Source: Paragordius varius
Taxonomy: Eukaryota; Nematomorpha
NCBI GenBank assembly: GCA_964247055.1
Contig: OZ176054.1
Location: 2,170,001 to 2,234,000, forward strand
DNA: 64,000 nt
Direction: 5' to 3'
Below the pieces are notes generated by a model, which did no database searches, had not been told where the DNA came from, and saw only the letters and a program-made list of their open reading frames with translations. Position numbers and translations under genes: made by a program. Shown here in pieces: positions 32,294 to 49,913 of the stretch (position 1 is its first letter; the number at the start of each line of letters is the position of its first letter).

Positions 32294-35200
32294 TCATGAG
32301 ATTTGATAATAGCCATCAAGATAGCCTTCAATCAATAAATCTTTCATTGGAGTTTGATCACTAATGCTTTGACTAAATCCGTATAGCGCTGCCTATAGAA
32401 TAAAAATTATAATTATAAAGATAAAAAAGTCATACAATAAAACTTGAAATTATAGAGACAAATGAAAAAACTAAGACAACCTTTTAAATTAATTATATTA
32501 TCAATTTGCATCTCTATTATTTATTTAGCCGCCCGAAAAAACGTAACTTATATCCAAAATTCAAGGAAAAATATATTTTTATAAAATATTGCCATTTAAT
32601 ATTTATGTTTCGTTTTAATAATTTTAATATGGAAAATTCTGGCTTTGTGATCTGTTTCCGGAAAACCGGTAGACCCATTCAAATCCAAACTGAAAAAATA
32701 TAATCATTAATGAATGCCCCGACAATAGCTTGGCCTTTTTTGAATTAGGCTCCAGTTCGGACTCACCCCGTGTGAAAAACGGTTTTTTCAAAGCGGAAAT
32801 CCACAAAAATCGTGTCTTTTAAACAAATTTCCGGAGAACGTGTTGGTTCAATTTCTAATATGATTTTTGTTTACCTATTTCTAATTGCGCCGAACATCGT
32901 CGTCTCGCTTTTTTAATTTAGGTCCTCTTTTTACCCACTCCCCCCGTATTATGCCTTTTTTGCAAAAAACAAAATTCACAAAAATAATTTTTTAAAACTA
33001 TTTTTCCCCCAAGTAACAATATATTAGGATGAATGCATCGTTTTAAAATTCCTATGAGATCATAGCTATTAAATAATGTTTCGAAATAATCCACATATGT
33101 GGATCATTTTATTGTCGCTTTTTTCAAATAACCCCCCCCCCCCCCCCAGAAGTGCGAAGGAAGTAGTTTATAAAAAGGTATTTTTAATTTTAATTACAAT
33201 ATTTTTTGATTTGTCTTCGTTGATATTGCTATTTGAAACAATTTCTTTTTCGTTCCTTAAAAATCGATCAGAATCAATCATATCTTGTAGAAATACGTCT
33301 TGCAATTGTTTTTGCACATGAACCATAGTTATACAAATGTGAAATCTATCGTATCGTAAAAAAATGTATAATTTATTTAAGATTTTTGCATTCATATAAA
33401 ATAAAAAAAATGCAAATAAACTTATTTTTATCACATTTTTTTAAAAATAATGTTGAGATATTATATCTTGTGAAATATAATTAAACCAAAACCCTTTAAT
33501 ATGTATCTTTTGTTTGAAAATATTAATTAAAAATTCAAATTTGTTAAAAAGTAAAAATCAGTATTTTTCGAAATGAAAATAATGTTTACCCTCTAGGATT
33601 TTGTAATAAATTAAGATTCCATCCCTTGGCTTTTTGCATATGTTCAGCAAGTTCATAAATATCATAATTGCTTTTAGTAGAGTTAAAAAGCTTTGATTTA
33701 TTATTACTAATATTAGAGTGTAAATTATTCCCAAATGCAATGACATTGTATTGCGGTGAACCGAGGATTTGAAATCCCACACCGTTTTCTTCAAATTCCA
33801 TATATTGTTTAAGGCTATAAAATATAATATTTAACTAAAATATTTTCCATTAGTAGTTATGTAAATGAAAATATTATTAATATTAATAATATAAAATAGT
33901 CAATAGAGGTTTTTTAAAGACTCTTATATTTTATACCTCGAACATTTCAAAAATACCCTCGAACAATCAAAATTCATCTTTGAACATTTCAAATCTAAAA
34001 TAAATTGCATTAAATAAAAAATAATTACATATAATTTTAATTAAATTTGGTTTAAAACTAATATACAACACAAAAAAATAATAAACTATGCTACAACGAA
34101 ATAAGTCATAATGATAAGTGATATTAGCTGAAAATACATTATTTATTTTTAGGGTAAATTTGACAGGTAAATGATACATATATATATATATATATATAGA
34201 CTATGTTGGCAAAAAGTTAAAAAACCAACCATATTGGCTATATGAAAAATTTAAAGATATACAAATATGGACAGAATTCCAGCCCTTTATATAGAAATTA
34301 AAAAATAATACATACCAATACATTTTACATAAAAAAATATTTTAAATCTTTGCTTTTTATTTATACTTTTGTTCTATAAAACTGTGTGTTTTACCAATTT
34401 ACATCTCTATTCATCCTCAAGGCAAAACGATAGGTAAAATATTTATTAACAAAATATTTGTCAGTAATTTTATATAGTTTGTCTTTATAATTTTAAACAT
34501 TTTTACTATATCTGATAAAAAGAAATCACCCTTGTATGATATTCCTTGTGCATTGAATTATTTTGTATGCATTTTGACGATATCCATCATACCCAAAATG
34601 TAAAAGGGTGGCCCAAGTTAGTGCTATATTCAGACCACTGCGGGAGCCTAATAATTTGAAACATGCAAAAAATCAAAAAAATCAATAATTTAAAAAAAAA
34701 AACATTATTTTTTAATTTAAAATATTTGCCATTTAGTTTTTACGCTTTTTCCTTTAGTAATTCAATTTTTACTGTATATGATAATAATTCAAGCAAATAA
34801 TTCTCTTAATTAAATAAACGATCAAATAATAAGTTTTTGTAAATGCTAAATTATCAAAAATTATTCAAAAAAACTAAAAAAAAATTTAATTTTTTACCTG
34901 AGAGTGTTTGAGAAGGATACATTCCACCCATCCATTCAGTATTAACATAATATTGACAATGGAGATATTCTTTGTTGAAGTAAAGTAAAATTGAACTGCC
35001 TTTGGGACAATAACCATACTAGATGGCAAAAAATATCGCAAATATAATTTTGATTTTAAATTAGTAAAAAAATGTGAAATATTACATTGTTTATAATCAC
35101 CATTAAAAAAGTTGTTTGTAATGTTTATAACAAAATATTTCAGAATAAATGCTTATGTTAAAATTCGGCAAAAATATAGAATATTAAAAGAAAATTGATT

Positions 35201-38200
35201 TAAACCATTGTCAAAGGACCATTTTTTTATAAAAAGTTATTTGTTTAAACTTATTAAAAATCTTATTTTTTTTATTAATTTTCAGTTTACATACCCACAA
35301 CTTATTTTCGGAGCTAAAATGATCAAAAAATCTCAAAATTCAAAATATAAGCAAATAATTTTATATAAACGTTTATTATTTTAATGAAAATTATTTAAAT
35401 AACTTATTTTACCCGTAAAATTTTGCTAAAAAATCTTATATATCATACCTTATGAGAGTCTAGTGAAACACTAGTAACGCCAGGAACTGATAAAAATTTA
35501 TTCCAAACCACATTATAGTGGTTAATATTTTCTCCTTGTTTGAAATCATTAAATTCTTCAAAGGAATTTAAATCTTTCATATCTAATAACGGAATTAAAA
35601 ATCCACCTAAACAACTATCAATGTGTAATGGTATGGACAAGGATTCACAAATCTAAAAATAAGTTAAATAAAAAATCTAAAAATAAATAAAATGTATCTC
35701 AAAATAAAATAAAATAATTATTAATATAAAGTAATTTATTTAAAAATAATATTAATTTAGATAAAATTAAATTTTTTAAAAAATTATAAAAAAAATACTT
35801 TAGCAATGTGTGGAATGGGCTCACAAATACCATGAGGATAGCCAGGTGCCGATGCAACAATCTATATTTTTGAAAAATATTTATTTAAATGTAAAAAAAT
35901 AATATTTTTTAGAAAAATTAAGGCAAACATAAGTTAAGGCCTAAGTCATTTTTTAGAAAATTACTTTGTTTTTTGTTACAACTTATGATTTTGGATAGAA
36001 ATTAACTATAAAATGGAAATATAAACAATTTTATATTTGACAATTCAAAATATTACCGAATTTAAAAATATGCATTCTTTAGTCTTTTAAGCGCATTTTA
36101 CAAAAAAAATTTTTAAGGCATGAAAAATTTAATAAAAATTCTCATCTCAAACTTTTTTGTCGCCATTTTTTACCATAAAATTTTTTTTAAATCGCTAATG
36201 CAACAGGCAATAAATCTTTATTTCGGTTAAAAAATGTAAAAAATTAACTTTTTACAGCTTTCAGGCTTAATTTTACCAGAAAAAAACTTGTTACATTTTC
36301 ATATATCAGCTCATTAGTATTTTGAAGGTATCTCAATTTTAAACTCTAGAAGTCGCAAAAATAGAAATACAGGCTTTTTTTATCTAATATATACAATGTT
36401 TGATAATTAAATTTTTTAACAAAAATAACATTTAGAACTGTAGCTCTTACAAAACTGAAGTCTGGGATTAAAAACAACCCCAAATAAACAAGGACAAAAA
36501 AGGAAGATAATGAATTGTTAAAATTAAAAATACTTAAAGGTAAATATATATATTAAATTATCATAACTTACACAAATCGTATTTTTCGTTATATATTGAT
36601 AAAGTATTTCTGGATCATACGTAAATGTGTTTTGATTAACAGGGATTGATATAATTTTTATGCCAAAATATTCACCGGCCTAAATATATATTATACAAAT
36701 TTAAAAACTTAATCAAAATATATAACAAAAATTGTATAAAAATTAAAAAAAATATTTATATCTACCTTTAAAAAGGCGGCATGAGCAGTTTCTGCAATTA
36801 TTCTAAAGAATTATTTAAAAATAAGAAATTTTGGGGAAAATATTAACAATAATATTATTAAAAAATTTAAATGTAATATTTCGATAAAATATTAAAATTG
36901 AGAGAATTACGCATTGTATTTATGAAATTTATTAAAAAAAAATAAGCTGAAATGCGTACAAATATAAAAAAATATATATTTTAATTTTCGACTTTTATAG
37001 TAACGGATCGGTGATGAAAATACAAAACAATAATAATTTATTAAGGATTTCGTGATATTTATACTTTTTCCGTACCCGGTCGCCATCCTCTTGATGATGT
37101 CTCGTCCATTGAGATTTAAAGGACGCATACCATACCTTCAAATTCCCGTGGGGATGTGGAAAGTAAAAAATATTTAGTTATTACTACCCCGATGGGATAT
37201 TTCCAATCCAATTTAATCGCCTCCTACCATTTGGATTGATGGTTTCTCCCATGCTTTTCCAGAGAATAATGGATTAGGTACTCAAAGATTGCAGGGGCAC
37301 AATGGCTTATCTCGATGATGTTTTGATTTTGTTGGTAAAACGAAAGATGAACACGATAAAAATCTGAGCGAGACCTCTTAACAAAGTTACAAAAATGCGG
37401 GTTTACACTAAGAAAAGATAAATTAAAACTGTATCAGAAGAATATGAAATTTTTGGGGTTTGAGTTATCAAAACAGGGAATTCGCCCTGCTGTACAAGAT
37501 AAGCTCGACGCCATTGCTAAATGTGTGCAACACCCACCAATAAAACTGAGTTAAGATCATTTTTGGGATTGCTCAATTTTTATGAACGTTTTATTCCTGG
37601 TTTACATGTCAAAGTTAGTAATCTACATGCCAAGCCAAAATTAATTCGTCTTCGTGCAGCTGTTGGGATAACCAACCGATGACCAACATATACGAAACCA
37701 TGGGCTTGTTTGAGATCATTTCTAACGGATTTGAATGCGGATAATTCCGGTGTTGACCAATCATTATTTTTAAGTGCCATACGTAGTCGTTTTAACAGTA
37801 GTTTATCCTCCAAACAATCTTTTGTTTTTTGCGTTTTATTTTGAAATTTAAATCCATGAATGCGATTTTTCGGATTTTTTCGGCCACATATTCATCATCA
37901 TTGTCTACGGATGTCTGACTCTTTTCGGGAAGTCTTGAAAACACATCGGTTGGCCATGTTTGTTGATCCCGCAATATATTTCATAATATCAAAATCATAC
38001 GCGAAGGCCTTGTAGAGATCCATCTTAACAATTTACAGTTTTTAATATACCACTTAAAACTTCCAATTGTTTCCGAATAAATGAACCAACGGTTTATGAT
38101 CTGATCTGACCAGACCTCACATTTCTGTCCATAAATATAAAATGATGGAATTTTTCTAAACGCAAATAAAAAAAGATTGTTTGGAGGATAAACTACTGTT

Positions 38201-41072
38201 AAAACGACTAGGTATGGCACTTAAAAATAATGATTGATTGGTCAACACCGGAATTATCCGCATTCAAACTCGTTAGAAATGATCTCAAACAAGCCGATGG
38301 TTTCGTATATGTTGGTGTGATCGGTTAATTATCCCAACAGCTGCACGAAGACTAATTTTGGCTTGGTTTCATGTTGGACATCCCCGGGTATTGTTGCTAT
38401 GAAAAACACAGCCAGGTCGGTGGTGTTTTGGCCCAGAATGGATAAGGACATTGAAAAGTTAGTACACGAGTGTCAGTGTTGTCAGAGGAACAGGGCGAAC
38501 GTTGCTGAGAATCCGGTATATAAATGGTGGAACTTCAATGTGGGAATATGGGAAAGAGTCCATGTGGACATCGCGGGTCCCATGTGTGGTAAATATTGGT
38601 TGGTTTTAATTGACGCGTTCTCAAGATGGGTGGACAGGTGGAGATACTTAGCAGTATTACATCTGATGTGATTTTGAAACAATTTGAGAAATGGTTTTCC
38701 AAGAATGCTAGTATCTGATAATGTGCTACTTATTTCAAATCGTTCAATTTTCGGGATAAGATGACAAACTGGAACATTAAGCATGTGACGTCGGCTCCCT
38801 ACCCCACCCAAGGACAAATGGTTTGGTAGAAAGAATAATTTATACGTTGAAATCGAGATTCCGTTCCACGATGATGCCTGGCGTGAAGAGTCAGGAGGCT
38901 TTAAACAATGTTTTATTGGCCTATCGTAATTCATGTGGCATAACGAGATTAAGAAACGACCCCTGCATCGTTGTTTTTGAAGAGAAACATCAACACACCG
39001 TTGAATTGGTGTTGCAAGATAAAGAAACGCCTAAAGAAAGAAAGTACACCACCGAGGAGACCCTTAAGAGATTTTTAGAGGATGAAGTGAATGATATGTA
39101 GTTGATATTATCTACAACATTGCATCACATTGTATTTTTATCTTACATCATATTATTATATTAATCGCATCTGGCGTTTATGTTTGTGCGTCTCATTATT
39201 CGTGAAATTCTTATATATATATATATATTCGTAGAGTAAAAGACATATTCTTACAATTGTGACGCACATGCATGTTAAAATTGTCATTAATTAAAAAGTA
39301 TAAATATCACGAATTCCTTAAAAATTATTATTGTTTTGTATTTTCATCACCGAGATCCGTTGCTATAAAGTCGAAAATTAAAATATATATTTTTTATATT
39401 TGTACGCATTTCAGCTTAATTTTTTTAATAAATTTCTATAAAATAATATTTACATTTCAGGCAAAATGATATTTTTGTATTTTCGCCCATAATTTCTGTA
39501 GGCCAAACACGCTAATAATATGCTTTCTGTTCCACCTGTTGTAACCTGGTATAGTGAGCATATTAATAAAAAATAAGATTTGGTTTAAATATAATTTAAC
39601 TTAAAATACTCACTCGAATTAAATTTTTTGATAAAATTTTATATGAAAAAAATTTTTTAAAACAATAAAAAAAACATAAATATCAAATTTGAACGGGGTA
39701 GGCGTTTTAAAAATTTTAATTTTCTTTAAACTAAAATTCAAGTATTTTTTTAATTTTGTTATAATGGGTGAATAAAAAGTAAAATTTTTCAAAATTTATA
39801 TTAAAATAACGTAAAGTTTTTAAAAATTATATTATTATACATATAAATAATAATTTAAATAATTGTAAATTTTATAAAATGGAAGCGAAATCAAGTTTAT
39901 TTGACTTTATTAAACAATGCAACTAGAAATTAAAAACCGGAACCAAAAACGATAAAGAATCTAATCAGCATACTAAAACTCAAACATTATTTTTTTTAAA
40001 AAAATTCAATTTTCCTTAAAATAAAAATTTAAAAAATATTTCAACTTACACATCCACAATAATTCAAATTTCCTGAGCATATTTTTTCTTGAAAATTTTC
40101 AGACATTTTGGCATTGCTGTGAGTTAACATTCCAATCGCAAAACGTATAATATCGCATTCCATGACCATTACACTTGCATAAAGGTCTGGGTGTAATGGA
40201 TTTGCATATGCAAATATTTTGAAAATCTAAATATGCGGAATGGAATATCCTTTATAATTACTTGAAAACCATTTTGAATTATAAAATTTTGAAAATTTAC
40301 CCAAAATAAGATTTAAAGGGTATATCGAAAAATGACGAAAATATATTTACTATAGTCCAAATCATAAAAAAGTATATGTATTGATATTTTAGTCTTTATA
40401 ATATTTAAAATGAGTGTATAAGCGTTAAATTATATACATCTATATTTAACTAAACAATAATTTTTAATTTATAGATATAAAATTTAATATTTTTAACAAT
40501 TTAGATAATAGGACTATTCATACCAATTTGATATTATTATGCATATAAAAATATTTAACTAAGTTATTTTAAATATATTTATAATATAAATAATAACCAT
40601 TAAAAAATTAAAACCTCTGATTGCAAAGATCTAAGTTCTTCATTAGGGATTATATAGCAAGAGCCCGAAATTTTCCCAGATTCCAAGCATTCACGATTAT
40701 CTAAAATTACAAAAATAAATTATCTAAAATACCCGAAGCTTTATAATTTGTGGCCATTGCCAATATATCAGACTTAAGTTTATAAAATATATGTTACCTT
40801 TAAACGTGATTTATCAAATTTTTCAACCAAATTTTGAGAGTCAAATGATTTGTACAAACTTTTTCGTATATCTTGTTTTGCGCTACAAAGTTGTGTGTCA
40901 ACTTTTTTAGACAATATAGGTGCTTTTATTAAGAAATCCATAGCTTTTCGCTTAATGTAAGTACCTTAATTATATTTAAAAGTTTACCCTGTTTATAAAT
41001 TTTCAGAAATATAAAAGTTAACATGCCATACATGAAGGCATAACCAATTTGTGTCAATAAAACTTTCAACAT
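32294..41072 (-). CDS. SGPL1: Sphingosine-1-phosphate lyase
   Basis: PLP enzyme of the ER membrane that cleaves sphingosine-1-phosphate to hexadecenal and phosphoethanolamine, the exit step of sphingolipid breakdown. Exons (minus): 40988-41072, 40798-40964, 40733-40772, 40615-40700, 40050-40226, 39454-39545, 36766-36802, 36572-36679, 35799-35861, 35449-35652, 34898-35018, 34530-34647, 33590-33814, 33198-33345 and 32294-32392. All phases agree; ~589 residues against 568 in human. N-terminal membrane helix; then NPLHPD, CGCVTTGGTESI, ETAHAAF, APGYPHGI, HIDSCLGGFLIP, catalytic Lys in SLDSHKYGY, GSSILLY, GWNLNLLQNPRGFHICIT. A short insert (SNISNNKSK region) follows NVIAFG. Intron 1 is only 23 nt. 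The intron 36803-39453 holds a retroelement fossil. Shares a 110 bp promoter region with GOT1. Confidence 0.94.
33132..33147. repeat. Poly(C) run of 16 (poly(G) on the SPL sense strand)
   Basis: A 16-base homopolymer in a roughly 78% AT region, in the last SPL intron, just downstream of the 33198 donor. On the transcribed message it is poly(G). Confidence 0.95.
33932..34177. mobile_element. MITE family A, copy 5 (eroded), in SPL intron
   Basis: The left end TATACCTCGAACATTTC has lost the CATTTACAG block. Internal TACCCTCGAACAATCAAAATTC and the right end TTTTAGGGTAAATTTGACAG, next to (TA)n, identify the family. Oldest-looking copy in the window. Confidence 0.65.
36050..36480. repeat. Dispersed repeat family C, copy 3, in SPL intron
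   Basis: Blocks CGAATTTAAAAATATGC, TTTAGTCTTTTAAGCGCA, TTTTTTTTAAATCGC, GCAACAGGCAATAAAT, CGGTTAAAAAATG, ATATCAGCTC and TTTTGAAGGTATCTC run parallel to the copies at 6390 and 12590. Confidence 0.6.
36917..39441 (+). mobile_element. Fossil Ty3/gypsy-type LTR retroelement in SPL intron
   Basis: Recognisable parts on the plus strand, antisense to SPL: reverse transcriptase with a YLDD-type active site, a stretch like the RNase H/linker region, and an integrase with its zinc-binding and catalytic-core regions. Its end repeats, about 150 bp each (36917-37070 and 39291-39441), are in inverted rather than direct orientation, and part of the interior is also present in inverse copy. The element is therefore rearranged. 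It is clearly broken, with many breaks (well over five), and no gag was recognised. Divergence suggests a moderately old insertion. The host gene splices it out with intron 36803-39453. Confidence 0.8.
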
Positions 41073-41182
41073 TTTAAAATGCCGAAACTATCTATTTAAA
41101 AACAACCACGAAAACGAATGTAATACATATTCAAACATTTACATGTGTTATTAAAATTTTTCAATCGTTTAAAATTTTATAA
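41073..41182. promoter_or_regulatory. Shared divergent promoter of SPL and GOT1
   Basis: Only 110 bp separate the two start codons on opposite strands. AT-rich, with no TATA box I can place with confidence. Bidirectional use is inferred from spacing. Confidence 0.6.
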
Positions 41183-46211
<5,029 letters not shown>

Positions 46212-46635
46212 TCAAACCATTTTTATACAATTTGAAAATGTGTATGATTAAATTTTATTTATTAAAGTGTGATTTACTTTTGATGTGATAGCTAATTATT
46301 TTGCAAAAAAAAATTGATGCAATTCCAAATTATATTTTTTTGTGATGGAAAATTTAATTATATTTCGGTCAAATAAATCATGATGCTTTATGAATTTTTG
46401 GTTTGTTTAATAATTTATTTAGATAATTAATTAAATTTTTAGGTTTATTTACGTTTTTAAATGTTAACAAATTTAAAAAACAATATAACATATATTAACA
46501 ATAGATTATTATAATTTATTGACGATATGTTTACACTATATTATTCACAGTTTATATATTAAAATTACCTATTTCTAATCTAAGATACTAAAATTTGAAT
46601 AAATAATTTTTACAATATAATATCTAACAACAAAA
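46212..46635. other. Convergent intergenic region, GOT1 / metallothionein
   Basis: 424 bp between facing 3' ends. AATAAATCATG at about 46371 is a possible GOT1 polyadenylation signal. Nothing else seen. Confidence 0.55.
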
Positions 46636-48278
46636 TTAAGCCTTTTGCCCCGATTTGCATGATGTGCATTTCTCTTTATTCACGCATGTTCCACCTTTTA
46701 AGAAAATAATATAGTAGCAATTGAAATTATATGGACAAAACGTAAAAAATCAAAAGACAACTAACTATATTTTAAAAAACTTTAATTTTTTGAATATAAT
46801 ATAACCTCTTATTTTGGGTAGTATAAAAAAATAATACTTAAAATGATTTCAGATTTAATAATATATTTGACATGTGTCATGATTAGGCAGTATAGAAAAT
46901 AATATAGATTTTAATTGGATAACTCAAAATCTATATTATTTGGCATTTAGATTTAAGGTTAATCTTGATAATTTTAATTTTTTCTAAATAATAAAATTGG
47001 TCCAAAAAATTTTTAAATAAAATATAATTTTAAAATCACTTACAAGTACTGCAATTTGCACAGGGTTCTCCTGGAGGGCATTTATCATGGCATTTGGTAC
47101 AGCACTAAAATATGCCAGATGTAAAAATTTTAATATAAATTTACTTAATTTAAAAAACATTTTTAATTAATTTTAAGTATTCTTTTAATGATAATTAAAT
47201 TAATAAATTTGATTTAATATTTATTGAAATAAGTAAAAAGCATAAATTCTATATACCAAATATTAAAAATATGCGTTTGAATTTTTAAAAATTAAATAAT
47301 AAAAAATAAATACTTTACAACAGCCTTTGCTACAACCGTGACATTGTTTATCGTGATGACCTAGTATTAAAAATAAAAATTTTAAAATTAAATTAAAGAT
47401 TGTATAGAATATTTTATTTCATTAAATAAAATTCTTGTATATAAGAAAAAACAAGGATTACCACAGTTTTAATAAAATAATAACTTAAATCATGGCTTTA
47501 AAATTTTGGCAATTCAATTTAATCAAAAGTTTGCTCTGAAGGACACGGATTTTAGCGTAATGAATGTTTTATTAAATAATTATTATTCAAAAGTGCATAT
47601 GATTACAACTATTCTTTACTCAAATATTATAAAAAGATCTATTTATGGGTACATGTTAAAGGTGATTACGTCTCAAGTTTAAGCTTCAATGAATAAATAT
47701 ATGATATGCAAAAGGCGGAAAATAGAAAAACAATCACTTTTCAACTTATGAGCAAAAAGATACCATAAGTATTAAATTCGGAAAAAATCCATGTAATTTA
47801 GTCAAAAAAACATTAATTAAGTTTAATAAACAACAATCATATAAAGTTATTTATATTTATCAGGTCTAATGTTCAATCGATGGGTTAAAAAAGCGCCCCC
47901 GGAAAATTAATTTGCCACATCCTGCGTTAACCGAATGACCTAAAACAAAAACCGTTGCGGTTTGAAATAAAATCACAGATCGAAGAAATTTTAAGCATTA
48001 ATCAAAAAATGATTAAATCAAAATTTAACAAGCAGGCTCCAATTGACCGTAATTATGTAGAAATATATTTAGTCAATTCGTTTAAAATGAAGAAAATACT
48101 TACATGAAACGCATTTTTCTCCATCAGCAGTCTTGCAACACTATATTCAATTCATTTAAAAATTAATTTAATGGAAATAATTGTAAAAAATTTAAATCCA
48201 TATATATATTTTTATAATTCGTACTTTACAACAATCTTTTGGGCAACTGCATTGGGCGCAATTTTTGTGTTCTTCCAT
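46636..48278 (-). CDS. Metallothionein-like cysteine-rich protein
   Basis: Predicted small cytosolic metal-binding protein. Five tiny exons (minus): 48225-48278, 48104-48140, 47314-47360, 47044-47104 and 46636-46694. The phases agree exactly and give 85 residues with 23 cysteines (27%) and no aromatic residues. Start MEEHKNCAQCSCPKDCCK. Then CCKTADGEKCVSC, HHDKQCHGCSKGCCK, CCTKCHDKCPPGEPC, and the end GTCVNKEKCTSCKSGQKA. The pattern is mainly CxxC and CC, with one CxC, plus several His that could also bind metal. Exons ending GCCK/DCCK (phase 0) alternate with exons starting CC and ending phase 1, so the gene looks built from a duplicated two-exon module. The ATG context is AAAATGG. Metallothionein families are hard to assign by sequence, so the class is open; zinc-finger-like or other Cys-rich proteins are less likely given the density. 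Confidence 0.8.
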
Positions 48279-48829
48279 TTTTTGGCAAATTGGTGTAAAA
48301 TATAAATAAAAATTGAGAGAGATAAATATAAATTTTTAAATGTGAAAATATGATTACTCACTTTTATATAATGATAAATAAAAACTATTGTCTACCAAAA
48401 AATCAATACACAAAGCGTTGTAACAAGATAACAATGTACGATACAATTTAAAGGGTATATGATTTTGCATTTTTTTAATATTGTAAAATTTTGACGTTTT
48501 TACTGATATTAAACTATAGTTTTAGTTTAAAATGAATTAAATTGTAAGATACCCTATTCTGAGGTATTTTTATAGTGGTTAATCGAAAATTATTTAAATT
48601 CAAATGATTGCCAATTCAATATGAAACAATTCCAATATATAATAAAGTGGCTACAAATTACTTTTGATATATATATATAAAGTTGAATTTAAAACACAAT
48701 CAAATAACTTTATTACCTTTTATGGATAGACATATAATATATATACATATAATAAATAATTTTTTTTACAGAAAAAATATATCTATCATCTCAGTTATTT
48801 ATTGGAATTTCCATTCCGAAAACTATTAT
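48279..48829. other. Non-coding upstream region of the metallothionein gene
   Basis: AT-rich, no exon seen. It should contain the metallothionein promoter, but I see no clear metal-response element (TGCRCNC). Confidence 0.4.
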
Positions 48830-49330
48830 TTATTTTTTGGGTGCCATTTTGGCTTTTGAAGCTTTCGGTATAAAACTTTCTATTAAAACTGAGTCGACTG
48901 TATCGAGTGTTTGCATTGAAATTATATATGAAAAAACTATACACCTCTCCCGTTTTTTTGCAAAATTTGAAAAATATTATTATATATTGGGCATAAATCA
49001 TTATTTAAACGTCAAAGGTAGCAAATAAATATCCAAATTATTTCTCATTTTAAATCTATGGGTAAACATTAAGGTATTACCAAAAAAACTTAATTTACTG
49101 AAATAGAATTGATTATTGGTGCGTAAACGCAGAAACTTTGGCTTGAAGGTCTAACGGCGAGAGATATATCTTTTATTTAATTACTACTAACTTATACAAA
49201 GGTTTTTTCTTCCATACTACATAATTTATATATAATAGAAAAACTTAGCTTTGAGACAATTTTTCGGAAGAGTATGTGCCCTTCAGAATCATTAATTTTT
49301 ATTTTGATGCACTGAATAAAGTCGGCCACA
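48830..49330 (-). CDS. Possible small gene of unknown family
   Basis: Three minus-strand stretches keep an open frame across two introns with matching phases: 49198-49330 (includes INDSEGHILFRKIVSKL), 49099-49150 (TFKPKFLRLRTNNQFYF) and 48830-48936 (MQTLDTVDSVLIESFIPKA, ending KAKMAPKK-stop). Donors are GTATAAG and GTAAAT; acceptors are TTAG and ATAG. The first piece begins at an AG after an in-frame stop and has no start codon, so at least one 5' exon is missing. I recognise no domain. The basic, Lys-rich C-terminus is consistent with a nucleic-acid-binding or mitochondrial protein, but that is a guess. It could equally be a pseudogene or coincidence. Confidence 0.33.
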
Positions 49331-49913
49331 CTTCATTAAATTAGCCGGTTTTTGCCGTTCTCCCGATAAAATGACATTTTTCGAAAAAAAATATTAAGTT
49401 CCAAAAAATATTTTTTACAAAGATCAGTCCAAGTTAAGCGACAAATCATTGTTTTAGGTATTCCAGTGTTAAGATAAAAATTTTAATCTAAACCTTTTTT
49501 AATTAGCTGTTAGGCAGGGTTCCACTATCTATAAAATGCTTCAACAGATAATATTAACGTGGCTTTGAAATTATTTTTCGCTTATGTTAAAAACCATATG
49601 AATTATCAATTAACAGTTTATTTATTTATAGTTAAGAAGCAAAAATTCTCTGTGTGTTTTTGTCTTTATGCTAAATCCCCTGACATATAGAAACAACGTG
49701 GCTTGAAAATAATCTTGGGTAATTTAAGATATCATATGGATTGAATTTCAACCATATCCTTATAAAAACAAAAGTACGTTTTTTAAATAAAATAATTCTG
49801 GGTAGAGCACAGCTATGGTAAATATGCCACCATTATAACGGCTAACATAGATTTTTGCCAAAGAATTTTTTATAATCTTTAAAATATGTTTGCTAAAAGA
49901 ACTTTTTCTTTAA
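49331..49913. other. Non-coding interval downstream of PGAP1
   Basis: No convincing exon. Any 5' exon of the possible small gene would lie here. Confidence 0.4.

Noticed and set aside
38482-38934. 150-codon open frame on the minus strand
   Set aside because: Antisense shadow of the integrase region of the Ty3/gypsy fossil.
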